Shown: one piece after another, positions 1 to 7,960 of the stretch
Numbering within the stretch: position 1 is the stretch's first letter
Layout of the letters: each line of letters opens with the position of its first letter
Virus record (IMG/VR): IMGVR_UViG_3300036401_000325
Span: 1 to 58,641 of that record
Source: a virus
Reading direction: 5' to 3' (one strand)
Length of the DNA stretch: 58,641 nucleotides
Program-made: the position numbers and the translations under genes
The notes under the pieces: generated by a model
What the model was told of the DNA's origin: nothing
The model's database searches: none
What the model saw: the letters and a program-made list of their open reading frames with translations, nothing else

Positions 1-61
1 ACGTGCCGTCCGGGTTGTGGTCGCCGATCGCGTCCGTCGAGTAGGGCGAGTAATCCGCGTT
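1..61. repeat. Terminal direct repeat, left copy
   Basis: Bases 1-61 are identical to bases 58581-58641. Joining the ends through one copy keeps a reading frame open across the junction, so this looks like an assembly overlap of a circular genome of 58,580 bp rather than a biological short terminal repeat. A circularly permuted, headful-packaged genome would give the same picture. Confidence 0.95.
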
Positions 62-1024
62 TGCCTGTCCCCCGAGCCCGTTGAACGCGATGACGATCCA
101 CCGGTAGTAGGTCTGCTTCGACTTCCACGTGCGAAGGACGAGCCGCATGGTCGCGAACACCTGCGGATCGACGGCGAGCCCCCAAGAGCGGTTCGTGTCG
201 CCCCACGCGAGGCCGGGAGAGCCCCACGCGAGGCCGGGCACTAGTCCCTGATACTCGCCGACCACCCACGTGAGCGCGCCGTTGTTCGCGTCCAGCGTCC
301 CTCGGTTGTTCGCGATAGATACGGAGTTCGCACTGAGGAACTGCACGATCTGGAACGTCCCGAGGTTGTTCGTGGTGTCCGCGACGCCGCTCACGGCGAG
401 CCAGCGCCCGACGTCCGCGGCGGACATTCCAGAGAGCCCCGTCACTGTGACGAACCCGCCAGACTCGACAGCGACAGACGCGGTGGCTCCCGAGTTGCCG
501 ACCGCCAACGGCGCCGAGTACAGGACGAGCCACGAGCGCCACCAGCGCGCGCCGAGACCGTCCCAATCCCAGTTTTGGACGCTCTCCCGGATGCTGACGC
601 AGGGACCCGAGAGATCCTGCCCGTAATAGGCGAGGTCCCACGTGTTCGAATCGAGCCCCTTCACGATCGCGGCGATCGGGTACGCCGCCGGGTAGGTGGG
701 GATCGGGAGGATGGAGAGCACCTGCTCAAGCACCACGCGGGACTCGCCCGCACGACTCCACGACTCGAAGGCCCTGGAGAGGCGGAGCGAAAAGGAGTCG
801 TGACTCTCCCCGATCCCTTGAAGGATCCCCCGGTCAGCGCCGAGAAGCGGATCCGAGCTCGGGTCGTTCTGCCCGGGCATGTGGGCCTTCATCGCCTGAT
901 TGAGCTTCTCGAGCAGCACATCGAGCGCGAGCCCGATCACGTACAGGAACTTCTCCGCGTCCCCCGTGGCGAGCCACGGCGGGGAAAGCTTCTGGATGGT
1001 GTCGCGTTGCTGCCCGAGTATCAT
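1..1024 (-). CDS. Baseplate-region tail protein, N-terminal part (continues at 58580-58432)
   Basis: The gene starts at ATG 1024, directly after the J-like gene, and runs off the left edge. It continues on the circle from 58580 to a TGA at 58434-58432, giving 1173 nt or 390 aa. The place just after a J-like baseplate gene is usually taken by a gpI/baseplate-wedge type protein that links baseplate to fibres; that role is inferred from position only. Residues around 200-260 form a Gly/Val/Thr-rich beta segment resembling the small module seen in the J-like protein and the fibre at 56953-58416. A 21-nt tandem duplication near 209-238 encodes two successive PGLAWG units. Unusually, the gene is split by the contig ends, and the frame is maintained across them. 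Confidence 0.8.
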   Translation of the reverse strand, partial: MILGQQRDTIQKLSPPWLATGDAEKFLYVIGLALDVLLEKLNQAMKAHMPGQNDPSSDPLLGADRGILQGIGESHDSFSLRLSRAFESWSRAGESRVVLEQVLSILPIPTYPAAYPIAAIVKGLDSNTWDLAYYGQDLSGPCVSIRESVQNWDWDGLGARWWRSWLVLYSAPLAVGNSGATASVAVESGGFVTVTGLSGMSAADVGRWLAVSGVADTTNNLGTFQIVQFLSANSVSIANNRGTLDANNGALTWVVGEYQGLVPGLAWGSPGLAWGDTNRSWGLAVDPQVFATMRLVLRTWKSKQTYYRWIVIAFNGLGGQANADYSPYSTDAIGDHNPDGT

Positions 1025-1026
1025 GG

Positions 1027-2571
1027 TCAGACTCCGTAGATTGAGAGGGCCGCCGCTGGGCTCATGACAGCGACGTCGATCGGGCTCGAATAGGAGAGGT
1101 TCACCGTGCCTCCGTTCAGCGTGAGCGACGGGATGTGGCGGACGACGCTCGGCTGCCCGTTGAAGATCCCGGCGTCGTAGATCACGCCGATCACGTCGTT
1201 GTAATCGAGCACGCCGTCGATGCCGCCGATCGCGAGCGAGGCGAAGTAGTTGGTGAGCGCGAGCCCTACGGCCGTCGTGTAGGCAGCGAGCGAGGCGACC
1301 GGGACGACGATCGAAGCGACGATCGCGACGTTGAACGCGGTGGCGGAGAAGGTGCTCGCCGTGACCGAGTCCGGCACCACGTTCTCCTGGATGACTCGGT
1401 CCACCTCCCCAAGGTCTCCGCCGTTGAGCTGGCCAGAGGCGAAATACACGCCGTTCCCCACGGAGCCGTCGAGGGTGAACGTCGTGCCCGTGAGTCCCGA
1501 GATCGTGAAGGTCCCGTTCGCTGCGGTGTTGCCGATGACGCCTCGGACAGTGACGAAGTCTCCGGGAGAGAGCCCGGTGGTACTCGCGACGGTGATCTGG
1601 ATCGGCGTGGTGTTCGTCGCGTTCGTGATGTCGAGATTGGTGACGCCCGCCACGATGCCGGCGGCGTTCGCGACGATCGTCTCGACCACTCCTGTCACTG
1701 GGCTCGCCGCACTGAGAACCCGCGTGATCCTGCCGCCGCGCAGGGCGACGGACGGCGTCTCCGCGAGCAGGATGTCGAACGCCGTGAGCGCGAAGTACTC
1801 GTATGCGGCCTTCGGTCCCGCGGGGCTCTTCGTCGCGAGACTCAGGCGGCAGCGTTGCGCGAGCTGAATATTGCTCTCGAAGTTCGCGCCGACGAACGGA
1901 AGCAGGTTCACCACCGTGACACCCGTCACCGTCGTGATCATCTGCGTGACGGTTCCGACAGAGGACGATCCCAGGATGGGTCCGCGAAAGTCCGCCACGA
2001 ACGGCGCGGTAGTCGTACCGCTCGCCGCGATCGTGAGCGTGTCCGCGTTCGAGTAGGTCGCGCCGGTCGAAGGATTCCCGACGTGGAACGTGCCGGGATC
2101 GTGAGGCCCCGAGGCTGCGAGCGTCGGGTTCGTGAAGACGACGTTCTGCGCCGCGAAGGTCGCCGTGAGTCGCGTCACCTGGTAGACGGAGCTCGCGAGC
2201 ACGTCGAGCCACCCGAGCGCTCCTGTCGGGTTCTGCGTCGGGATGCTCGGGTCCGGCGTGACGAACTGCGTGACCTGCTTCCCGTTCGCAGCCGTGAAGG
2301 TGACGGTTCCGCTCGCCGCGTAGTCCAGGAAACCGCCCTGGGCCATGATCGAGATGACGCCGTCCTCCTGGCTGAGGGCGTTCGCGGTGAGCGCGAGGAT
2401 CGTCCGTTCGGGTCCGCCGGGCTCCCAGCTCGTCGTCGGGATCCCGAGGACCTGTGCGTTCGCGAGGAGGATCGCGTACCAGCTGCCCCCAGGAGGCGCG
2501 ATGGCGGCGGTTGCGCCGACTCCGGAGAGCGCGGGGGTGAACAGGTCGGTGATCGATAGGGTCATGGTCAT
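1027..2571 (-). CDS. Baseplate J-like protein
   Basis: 514 aa. J-family proteins of contractile tails form the outer baseplate wedge. The stretch at about 228-265, with GANFESNIQLAQRCRLS and GPKAAYEY, is the typical J signature (acidic residues, Q/R, then Gly-x-x-x-AY). Residues about 323-382 hold an inserted beta-rich module (GDFVTVRGV, GNTAANGTF, LDGSVGNG) of the kind often labelled E1-FCCH-like in phage proteins; a relative is in the fibre at 56953-58416. The start chosen is ATG 2571, whose ATGA overlaps the stop of the gp25-like gene; a second ATG lies at 2565. It follows gp25-like and precedes the wedge protein, the standard order for contractile baseplates. Confidence 0.88.
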   Translation of the reverse strand: MTMTLSITDLFTPALSGVGATAAIAPPGGSWYAILLANAQVLGIPTTSWEPGGPERTILALTANALSQEDGVISIMAQGGFLDYAASGTVTFTAANGKQVTQFVTPDPSIPTQNPTGALGWLDVLASSVYQVTRLTATFAAQNVVFTNPTLAASGPHDPGTFHVGNPSTGATYSNADTLTIAASGTTTAPFVADFRGPILGSSSVGTVTQMITTVTGVTVVNLLPFVGANFESNIQLAQRCRLSLATKSPAGPKAAYEYFALTAFDILLAETPSVALRGGRITRVLSAASPVTGVVETIVANAAGIVAGVTNLDITNATNTTPIQITVASTTGLSPGDFVTVRGVIGNTAANGTFTISGLTGTTFTLDGSVGNGVYFASGQLNGGDLGEVDRVIQENVVPDSVTASTFSATAFNVAIVASIVVPVASLAAYTTAVGLALTNYFASLAIGGIDGVLDYNDVIGVIYDAGIFNGQPSVVRHIPSLTLNGGTVNLSYSSPIDVAVMSPAAALSIYGV

Positions 2572-2945
2572 TTGCCCACGGTGAGGAGCTCGAGCGTCAC
2601 GGAAGTGACCTGGAGAACGAGGAGGAACGGCCCGGCGCTGTCGGTGAGCTTGATGGTCACCAGTAGCGTCCCGTTGGCGAACACCACGGTCGCCGTCGCC
2701 CCGAACACACGCTCGTCCTTGAGGCACTCGGCCTCGATGCTCGAGGACATGCGCGCGACGTCCTCCTGGGTGACGTCGTCGTTCAGCTCACCCGAGAGGT
2801 CGAAGCCGTAGTTCGGGTCGTCGATGAGCCCGCCCCGCGGCGTCTGAAGGCGTCGCGCGATCGCCTCCCCGAGGCAGCGTCGCCCGGTCACCATCCCGGG
2901 CTTGATGTCCGTCACGCAGGCCATGCAGGTCCCGAGGTCGGCCAT
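2568..2945 (-). CDS. gp25-like baseplate wedge protein
   Basis: 125 aa. Proteins of the T4 gp25 / P2 W family join the sheath to the baseplate wedge. The length and the segment LIDDPNYGFDLSGELNDDV followed by an alpha/beta C-terminus (ATATVVFANGTLLVTIKL) fit that family. The start chosen is ATG 2945, overlapping the upstream TGA as TGATG; an in-frame GTG at 2948 is also possible. Its stop overlaps the J-like start. The position between spike genes and J is as expected. Confidence 0.8.
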   Translation of the reverse strand: MADLGTCMACVTDIKPGMVTGRRCLGEAIARRLQTPRGGLIDDPNYGFDLSGELNDDVTQEDVARMSSSIEAECLKDERVFGATATVVFANGTLLVTIKLTDSAGPFLLVLQVTSVTLELLTVGK

Positions 2946-3703
2946 CACGCGCCGTCCGTTCCGAAGACGGCCTGCATGCCGCTCACGCCGGGGGCGTTGC
3001 CCGCGTCGCAGATGAGCACCGGGACGCGTACGTTCGTGCCGCCGCCGATCCCGGTGTCGCCGGGAGCCACCGCATCGATCGCGACACCGAGCCCGGAGAG
3101 GGGGCCGGTGTAGAGGAAGCAGCCGATCCCGCCGGCGGCGAGGAGCCCTGGCACGGAGACCGTGAGGGCGAGCGCGGAGAGGATGCTCGAGATCGCCGCG
3201 TTGAAAGCGGCCTGGATGGCGGCGACGGCGTTCGCGGCGGCCGTCAGGGCGGCGGAGATCGTGTCGAGCGCGATGAGCTGTAGGTCGACGGCGGCGATCT
3301 TGGCCGTGAGTCCAGCCTGGATCGCCACATTCGCCCCAAGCTGCGCGTTCAGCGCAACGGTGGGCACCAGAGACGGAATCACGATCGTGAGCTGCGCGAG
3401 CCCAGCGGTGAGCCCCGCGACGTACTGCGCTGGGGTCTCCAGACCGAGCGACACGCCGACCGAGATCGCCGCGTCGAGTTGCGCCTGAAAGTCCGTCACG
3501 GCCGGAACGCGGATCGCGATCTTCGCCGACCCGAGCGCGGAGATCTGCGCGTTGATCGTCGTGATGAGCGCGGTCAGCTGCACGAGCTGCGCGTCGACCG
3601 TCGCCTTCAGCGTGAGCAGCGCGCCCGAGACCGCCGTAAACGACACATTGATCGCCGGCACGGAGTTCGCGACGGTGAGGTTCCCTCGGAATGAAACAGT
3701 CAT
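2945..3703 (-). CDS. Ala-rich baseplate-region protein of unknown function
   Basis: 252 aa. Residues about 25-175 are dominated by Ala, Leu, Ile and Val with heptad-like spacing (LTLKATVDAQLVQLTALI; AAANAVAAIQAAFNAAI), suggesting long amphipathic or coiled helices. The last 70 residues are Gly-rich and beta-like and end near GMQAVFG. The start ATG 3703 overlaps the stop of the spike gene (ATGA), and its own stop overlaps the gp25-like gene. The place between the spike and gp25 suggests a baseplate component. I do not recognise a family. Confidence 0.7.
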   Translation of the reverse strand: MTVSFRGNLTVANSVPAINVSFTAVSGALLTLKATVDAQLVQLTALITTINAQISALGSAKIAIRVPAVTDFQAQLDAAISVGVSLGLETPAQYVAGLTAGLAQLTIVIPSLVPTVALNAQLGANVAIQAGLTAKIAAVDLQLIALDTISAALTAAANAVAAIQAAFNAAISSILSALALTVSVPGLLAAGGIGCFLYTGPLSGLGVAIDAVAPGDTGIGGGTNVRVPVLICDAGNAPGVSGMQAVFGTDGA

Positions 3704-4248
3704 TCCTTCACCTGTGGATTGCCCGTCGTGATCATCCCGTAGAGGTACGGAACGGGCACCGGCGCGGCGGGCGGCGGCGGGATGAAGAAGAGCGGATACG
3801 GCGTCCCGGTGGTCGCCGGGAGAGAGACGCCGACAGGACCGAGGGACACCGTCATCCCGAGCGGGATGAGCTGCACCATGTCCCCTTGACGGCTGGCCGG
3901 AAGCGAGCCCCCGGCGAACACCATGAGGCTCATCGGGTCTTTGAATCCCCGCACGATCGGCTTCGTTGGGTCGCCGTTCGCGAACTCCACGTAGCAGAGC
4001 GCTCCCACTGGCGGGGTCACGCCGAACGGCAGCCGGATCGGGACGGCCGTGAGCGGCGGCAGCGAGATCGTCGAGTCCGTCGGCGTACAGTCGACCGTCG
4101 TGCTCGGGGTCGACGTCGTGCCGTCTGTCGCGTCGACCGCGTACTCGTAGACGCCCAAGAAGGTCAGAGAGGGGAGCTCTGCGCGCACGAGCGCACGGAA
4201 GGCAGCCCAGAGGCGATCGAGCGGGGTGGGCGGAACCACAGCACTCAT
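3700..4248 (-). CDS. Baseplate spike / gpV-like protein
   Basis: 182 aa. gpV/gp5-type spikes carry an N-terminal OB-fold. Here residues about 85-110 read CYVEFANGDPTKPIVRGF, the hallmark OB-fold strand (VEFxNGDPxxPxVxG). The following ASRQGDMVQLIPLG is reminiscent of PAAR-tip sequences, but no separate PAAR gene was found. The C-terminus is Pro-rich. ATG 4248 overlaps the stop of the upstream hub-region gene (ATGA). Role: the membrane-puncturing tip under the tail tube (family knowledge plus position). Confidence 0.75.
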   Translation of the reverse strand: MSAVVPPTPLDRLWAAFRALVRAELPSLTFLGVYEYAVDATDGTTSTPSTTVDCTPTDSTISLPPLTAVPIRLPFGVTPPVGALCYVEFANGDPTKPIVRGFKDPMSLMVFAGGSLPASRQGDMVQLIPLGMTVSLGPVGVSLPATTGTPYPLFFIPPPPAAPVPVPYLYGMITTGNPQVKE

Positions 4249-4907
4249 GGGCTCGCCAAGACTTCGAGGCGGAGTTTCCCCTCGTTCGATTGGTTGAGGG
4301 ACACGAGTGAGATCGTCTGAGCGCCCGCCACTGTCGGAGCCGTGAACGTCTTGCCCGGCATCCAGTCCGCGTAGTTCTCGGTCGCGATCTCGAACTGGCC
4401 CGTCTTGCCGGACCAGTGGATGACCGTGAATTCGCTCGCGATGGCCCCCGTCGGGCGTGCGCCGATGTGGGTCATGCCGGCGGGATCGATCCACCAGAGA
4501 GAGCCGCCTAGTGTCCGGAGCACGCGGGAGGCCGGGGCCGCCTCGCGCACGTACGCCGCGCCGATCGTGCCGTCCGCGTCGAGGGTGACCGTCTCGCCGA
4601 CCTCGCGCGCCGCGTCGCCGATCACCATCGAGGCGCGGATCCCGGACGGGTTCGAGTAGGGCTTCGCTGGGATCTTCTTCCTCCACCCTCCGGCGCCGCC
4701 GATGAGACGCGCCGAACGGGAGCCAGCGAACGAGGCTTGACGGTAGACGCTGCCGACGAGCGAGAGGTCCCCGACGACGAGCATGATCGCGCTCGTGATC
4801 ATCGCGGAATCCGCGAGCACGACGTCCGCGGTCCACGTGCCGAAGAGCGGCATCATGAGCGCCACGGTGGTTAGCCGGTTTCCGTTGAGGGAAGCGAAGG
4901 TGGTCAT
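4245..4907 (-). CDS. Baseplate hub-region protein
   Basis: 220 aa. The protein is rich in beta-forming segments (TVTLDADGTIGAAYVREA; SLWWIDPAGMTHIGARPTG) in the manner of hub proteins, and it sits between the tape-measure-proximal gene and the spike, where hub (gpD / gp27-like) genes lie. I do not see a diagnostic motif, so the hub role is positional. ATG 4907 is coupled to the upstream stop (ATGA). The much longer open frame upstream to 5258 is only read-through of the neighbour in another frame. Confidence 0.6.
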   Translation of the reverse strand: MTTFASLNGNRLTTVALMMPLFGTWTADVVLADSAMITSAIMLVVGDLSLVGSVYRQASFAGSRSARLIGGAGGWRKKIPAKPYSNPSGIRASMVIGDAAREVGETVTLDADGTIGAAYVREAAPASRVLRTLGGSLWWIDPAGMTHIGARPTGAIASEFTVIHWSGKTGQFEIATENYADWMPGKTFTAPTVAGAQTISLVSLNQSNEGKLRLEVLASP

Positions 4908-5464
4908 GGAGCGCTTGCCTGTTTCATCAGGGCCGCGATCTCGGCTTCCTGCGCGTCTTGGGCGGCTGGCGGGGGAGTGCCGACCGTGGTGCCGGCCTGC
5001 GTGCTCTGGCTCTGCGTCGGTGTCGAAACAGCGGACTTCTTCGGCGCCGGGAAGTACTCGAGGATCTCGACGGTGATCGAGTAGAGGCCCAAGCTTTCGC
5101 GGACGATGTTCCCGATCGACTCGATGACGACGGAGTGGAGATCTACGTCGGCGTAGCTCGGGTGGTAGATGTCGACTGCCTGAACGGACTTCTTCGTCGG
5201 GTCGTACTTCAGGAGTGGACGGAACGAGTCCCACTGCGTGAAGTGCTCCGGCTTCCACAGCAGGAACTTGATCGATCCCTTCGCGGGCGGACGCCCGACG
5301 AACGTGACCGTCGCGCCGTAGCTGCCCTTCCCCTTCTTCACGTCGAACTCGTGGGCGCGCTTGATCTCGGATACCTGGCAGATCGCGGGGCTAGTGACCT
5401 GACCGATGAGGACGACGTCCCACGCGGTTGGGTTCGCAAACGGGTTGAGGGCGCCGCTGCTCAT
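4904..5464 (-). CDS. Tail/baseplate protein downstream of tape measure
   Basis: 186 aa. The N-terminal two thirds is a compact domain with VTFVGRPPAKGSIKFLLWKP and a VVIESIGNIVRESLGLYSITVEI segment. The last 50 residues are a Ser/Thr/Gln/Pro/Ala linker and a short charged helix. Genes in this place encode a small protein connecting tube and hub (LysM-type or gp53-like); no LysM motif is obvious here. ATG 5464 overlaps the tape-measure stop. Confidence 0.6.
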   Translation of the reverse strand: MSSGALNPFANPTAWDVVLIGQVTSPAICQVSEIKRAHEFDVKKGKGSYGATVTFVGRPPAKGSIKFLLWKPEHFTQWDSFRPLLKYDPTKKSVQAVDIYHPSYADVDLHSVVIESIGNIVRESLGLYSITVEILEYFPAPKKSAVSTPTQSQSTQAGTTVGTPPPAAQDAQEAEIAALMKQASAP

Positions 5465-7362
5465 CCGGCCGCGTCCCCCATGAGGCCCTCGGCGAGAGCG
5501 ACCTTCTCGAGGAGTAGCGCAAGTGCCTGCTCGGTGAGCTCTAGCACCCCGGACGCTCCGTTGATGACGATGGCGCCCTTCTCCACGGTGACGCTGAGCT
5601 TCTTCCCACTTGCGCCGGCCTTCGGCGCCGCGTCGCTCTTCTCCGGCGCGTAGTCGCTCGCGCTGATTGCCCCTCGCGTGCCGCCGATCGCGGCCTTCCC
5701 GACGCCCTCTGCCGCGGACGCAACATTGTCAGCTGACCGCTTCAGGCCCGTGACCATGCCAGAGCCCGAGTACCCGCCGATCTTGATGAACTGCTTCGAG
5801 TCGGACGCGATGCCGAGAACTCCCTTGGCCGCTCCGATGGCCTTGTGCGCGAGGTTCTTCGCGGCGTCGACCACGCGCCCGATGCCACCGACGAGCCCGC
5901 TGATGAGCCCCGAGACGATGTTCTCCCCGATCTTGATCGCCTCCGTGCCGAACGCCTTGATGTCGTCCCAGAACTTGTAGAGCAGGAGCCCTGCCCCGAC
6001 GACAGCCGCGCCGATGAGAAGGAACGGTGCCGCGGCGAGGAACGCGGAGACGGCGAGCGATCCGAGGGCCATGGCGCCGGCTGCCGCTCCGGCCACAAGC
6101 GCCGGGATGAACGTCGCCCCGAACGCGAGGCCCGCCGCGAGTACGACCGCGGCGAGGAGCTTTAGCGTCGGAATGAACGGCTTGATCGCGATGTACGCCT
6201 TCAGCCCCATGATGATCATCCCGTAGAAAAGCGTCTTGCTGAGCGTCACGGCCTTGCCGAGCCAGACGAAGAGCCCGGTGAAGAACCCTCCGAGGATCGT
6301 CTTCAGCGCCTTGCCGCTCTCCGTGCCTTGCCCGAACGCTCCGAGCAGGTCCTTCATCCCGTCGATAAACGGCGAGATGTCGACGTCCTCGAAGATGTCT
6401 CCGATCGCTTCCTCGAACTTCTTGCCGAGGGCTGCCGTCGATCCGCTCAGTCGGTCGAGTGGTCCGGCGCCCTTCTCGATCAGCGACTTGTTGAGGGCGT
6501 CTCCGAACGCCTGCGCCGAGACGGTGCCCGCCTTCAGCTTGGCCTGTAGAGCGACCGTCGAGAGACCCATCGCCTTCGCGACGTCGGTCACGTTCGCGCC
6601 CGTCTTCGCGAGGCTCGTGAGCTGCTTTTCGGACAGCTTGAGCTTGCCGGTGGTCGCGACGGACTCTTGGATCTTCCGCGAAAGCATCGTGAAGGACTCG
6701 GTTCCCTCCTCGCCCATGAGGGCAGCGGAGGCCGCCGTGGCTTTCAGCTGCGTGCGGAGGGCATCCTGTTTCAGGATCCCCATGGCCATGAACTCTTTGG
6801 ACCACGCTTCGAGTTGGTCCTTCGTCTGAGGGAGCTCCGTTGCGAGCTCCTCCATCATCTGGAAGAGCTGGTCCCCGGCCTTCTTCCCGCCGGCCATGGC
6901 CTCGAACAGGGAGAGCGCCGCCTGCTTCTGTTGAACGGCGCTGATCGTGAACGCGACGCCCTCTTTCGCGACGTCCCCGATCGCCTCGCCAGCCTTCAGC
7001 GCTATTTCGGTGCCGGCCGCTACGACACCGGACCACGCCTCCATTTTCTTGATCGACTCACCGATCGCGGAGGCTTGCTTGCCCAGGTCCTTCGCCAGCT
7101 GCAGCTCGCTCTTGTCGGCCCGATCGAGTGCAGCCTTCATGGCGTCGAGCTCGTAGGACTGCTTCGCGTACCCCTTGAAGTCCATCTTCGCGGCGCTCCG
7201 CACCATCGCCGCTTCGAGCCCGGCGATACCCTTCTCGAGCCCGAGTACCGACTTGCTGGAAGCGAGCAGGCCCTTCTGCTGAGACACGAGCGCCGACTGC
7301 ATGCGCTTTGCGGGCCCCGTTACGAGGTCGTTCAAGCTGATGGTGAACGCGAAGTTTTCCAA
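5461..7362 (-). CDS. Tail tape measure protein
   Basis: 633 aa, the longest tail gene. It sets tail length and is threaded through the tube. Evidence: helical Ala/Lys/Gln/Glu-rich N-terminal 340 residues, three to four hydrophobic segments at about 345-470 (TLFYGMIIMGLKAYIAI; LLAAVVLAAGLAFGATF; AAPFLLIGAAVVGAGLLLY), then amphipathic helices and a beta C-terminus. It lies right after the frameshifted tail-assembly chaperone, the standard order. The start is ATG 7362, two bases after the stop of the frameshift product. A short 630-residue tape measure predicts a fairly short tail. Confidence 0.9.
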   Translation of the reverse strand: MENFAFTISLNDLVTGPAKRMQSALVSQQKGLLASSKSVLGLEKGIAGLEAAMVRSAAKMDFKGYAKQSYELDAMKAALDRADKSELQLAKDLGKQASAIGESIKKMEAWSGVVAAGTEIALKAGEAIGDVAKEGVAFTISAVQQKQAALSLFEAMAGGKKAGDQLFQMMEELATELPQTKDQLEAWSKEFMAMGILKQDALRTQLKATAASAALMGEEGTESFTMLSRKIQESVATTGKLKLSEKQLTSLAKTGANVTDVAKAMGLSTVALQAKLKAGTVSAQAFGDALNKSLIEKGAGPLDRLSGSTAALGKKFEEAIGDIFEDVDISPFIDGMKDLLGAFGQGTESGKALKTILGGFFTGLFVWLGKAVTLSKTLFYGMIIMGLKAYIAIKPFIPTLKLLAAVVLAAGLAFGATFIPALVAGAAAGAMALGSLAVSAFLAAAPFLLIGAAVVGAGLLLYKFWDDIKAFGTEAIKIGENIVSGLISGLVGGIGRVVDAAKNLAHKAIGAAKGVLGIASDSKQFIKIGGYSGSGMVTGLKRSADNVASAAEGVGKAAIGGTRGAISASDYAPEKSDAAPKAGASGKKLSVTVEKGAIVINGASGVLELTEQALALLLEKVALAEGLMGDAAG

Positions 7363-7363
7363 C

Positions 7364-7552
7364 TCACTCTTTCATCTGCGCTTCCAACCACGCGCGGTGT
7401 CTCAGTACGGTTTCCGCTAGGATCTGAAACGCCGCCTCTGCATGCGGGGAATCCCGATCCCCGGTGAGCCACTCTCCGAGTCCGAAAGCGAACTCACTGG
7501 GGATCCTCGATTGGCTCTGAAGGAGTTCCCCGACTATTTTTGGTGCTGGGAT
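7364..7552 (-). CDS. Tail assembly chaperone extension (reached by -1 frameshift)
   Basis: 62 codons plus stop in the -1 frame relative to the short chaperone. After slippage at G-GGG-GGA (7558-7552) the frame reads IPAPKIVGELLQSQSRIP, then FGLGEWLTGDR, and ends with EAQMKE. That extends the 105-residue zero-frame part to 167 aa. This is the gpGT arrangement of lambda and many contractile phages. There is no convincing independent start. The stop is 1 nt before the tape-measure ATG. Confidence 0.8.
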   Translation of the reverse strand: MPAPKIVGELLQSQSRIPSEFAFGLGEWLTGDRDSPHAEAAFQILAETVLRHRAWLEAQMKE

Positions 7553-7866
7553 CCCCCCATCCCGACGAGGGCCTTGAACCGCTCCGAGTTGCCGAGACTG
7601 ATGTGGAGACCCGGGAACTTGTCGAGCAGCGTGTCGAACTCTTCGCGCGACGGGTAGAGGACGATGGTCCGCGCCATCTGCTCGAGCCCCTTGATGCCGA
7701 TCCCCTGGTCCTGCTTCGCCGTGTAGACGTCGAATTCGCGCTTCGTGGGCACGCGAAAGACGCACTCCCAAAGCAACGTGTCGTCCTCTTCGTCGGTATC
7801 CGACAGGTGCACCACGCGACCGTGGGTCTTCTTCAGTTCGTCTAGCTGTTCTTTCGAGATGGGCAT
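7534..7866 (-). CDS. Tail assembly chaperone, short (zero-frame) form
   Basis: 110 aa, XkdN/gpG-like. Such proteins coat the tape measure during tail assembly. The sequence MPISKEQLDELKKTHGRVV followed by FRVPTKREFDVYTAK and ARTIVLYPSREEFDTLL is typical of chaperones between the tube and tape-measure genes. ATG 7866 has a strong GGAGGAAG site, but that site lies in the 3' arm of an 8-bp hairpin. Near its end the gene carries a GGGGGGA heptamer that can shift ribosomes into the -1 frame. Confidence 0.85.
   Translation of the reverse strand: MPISKEQLDELKKTHGRVVHLSDTDEEDDTLLWECVFRVPTKREFDVYTAKQDQGIGIKGLEQMARTIVLYPSREEFDTLLDKFPGLHISLGNSERFKALVGMGGSQHQK
7552..7558 (-). promoter_or_regulatory. -1 programmed frameshift slippery heptamer GGGGGGA
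   Basis: In the zero frame it is read as ATG-GGG-GGA-TCC. Both P- and A-site tRNAs can re-pair after a one-base backward slip (X-XXY-YYZ with X=Y=G). The downstream -1 frame is open for 62 codons, and the zero frame ends 18 nt downstream at TAG. Confidence 0.78.
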
Positions 7867-7895
7867 GCGCTTCCTCCGGTTTGGTTAGGAAGCGC
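7867..7895 (-). promoter_or_regulatory. Hairpin covering the chaperone ribosome-binding site
   Basis: GCGCTTCC (7895-7888) pairs perfectly with GGAAGCGC (7874-7867) around a 13-nt loop. The 3' arm ends one base before ATG 7866 and contains most of the GGAGGAAG ribosome-binding site. The structure could restrain or time chaperone synthesis. The pairing is visible; the regulatory role is inferred. Confidence 0.5.
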
Positions 7896-7960
7896 GTCCT
7901 CACTCGTCCAGCTGCCGACGCGCTTGGGGTGGGCTACCGCTCACCCGTGATGTGTGCTCG

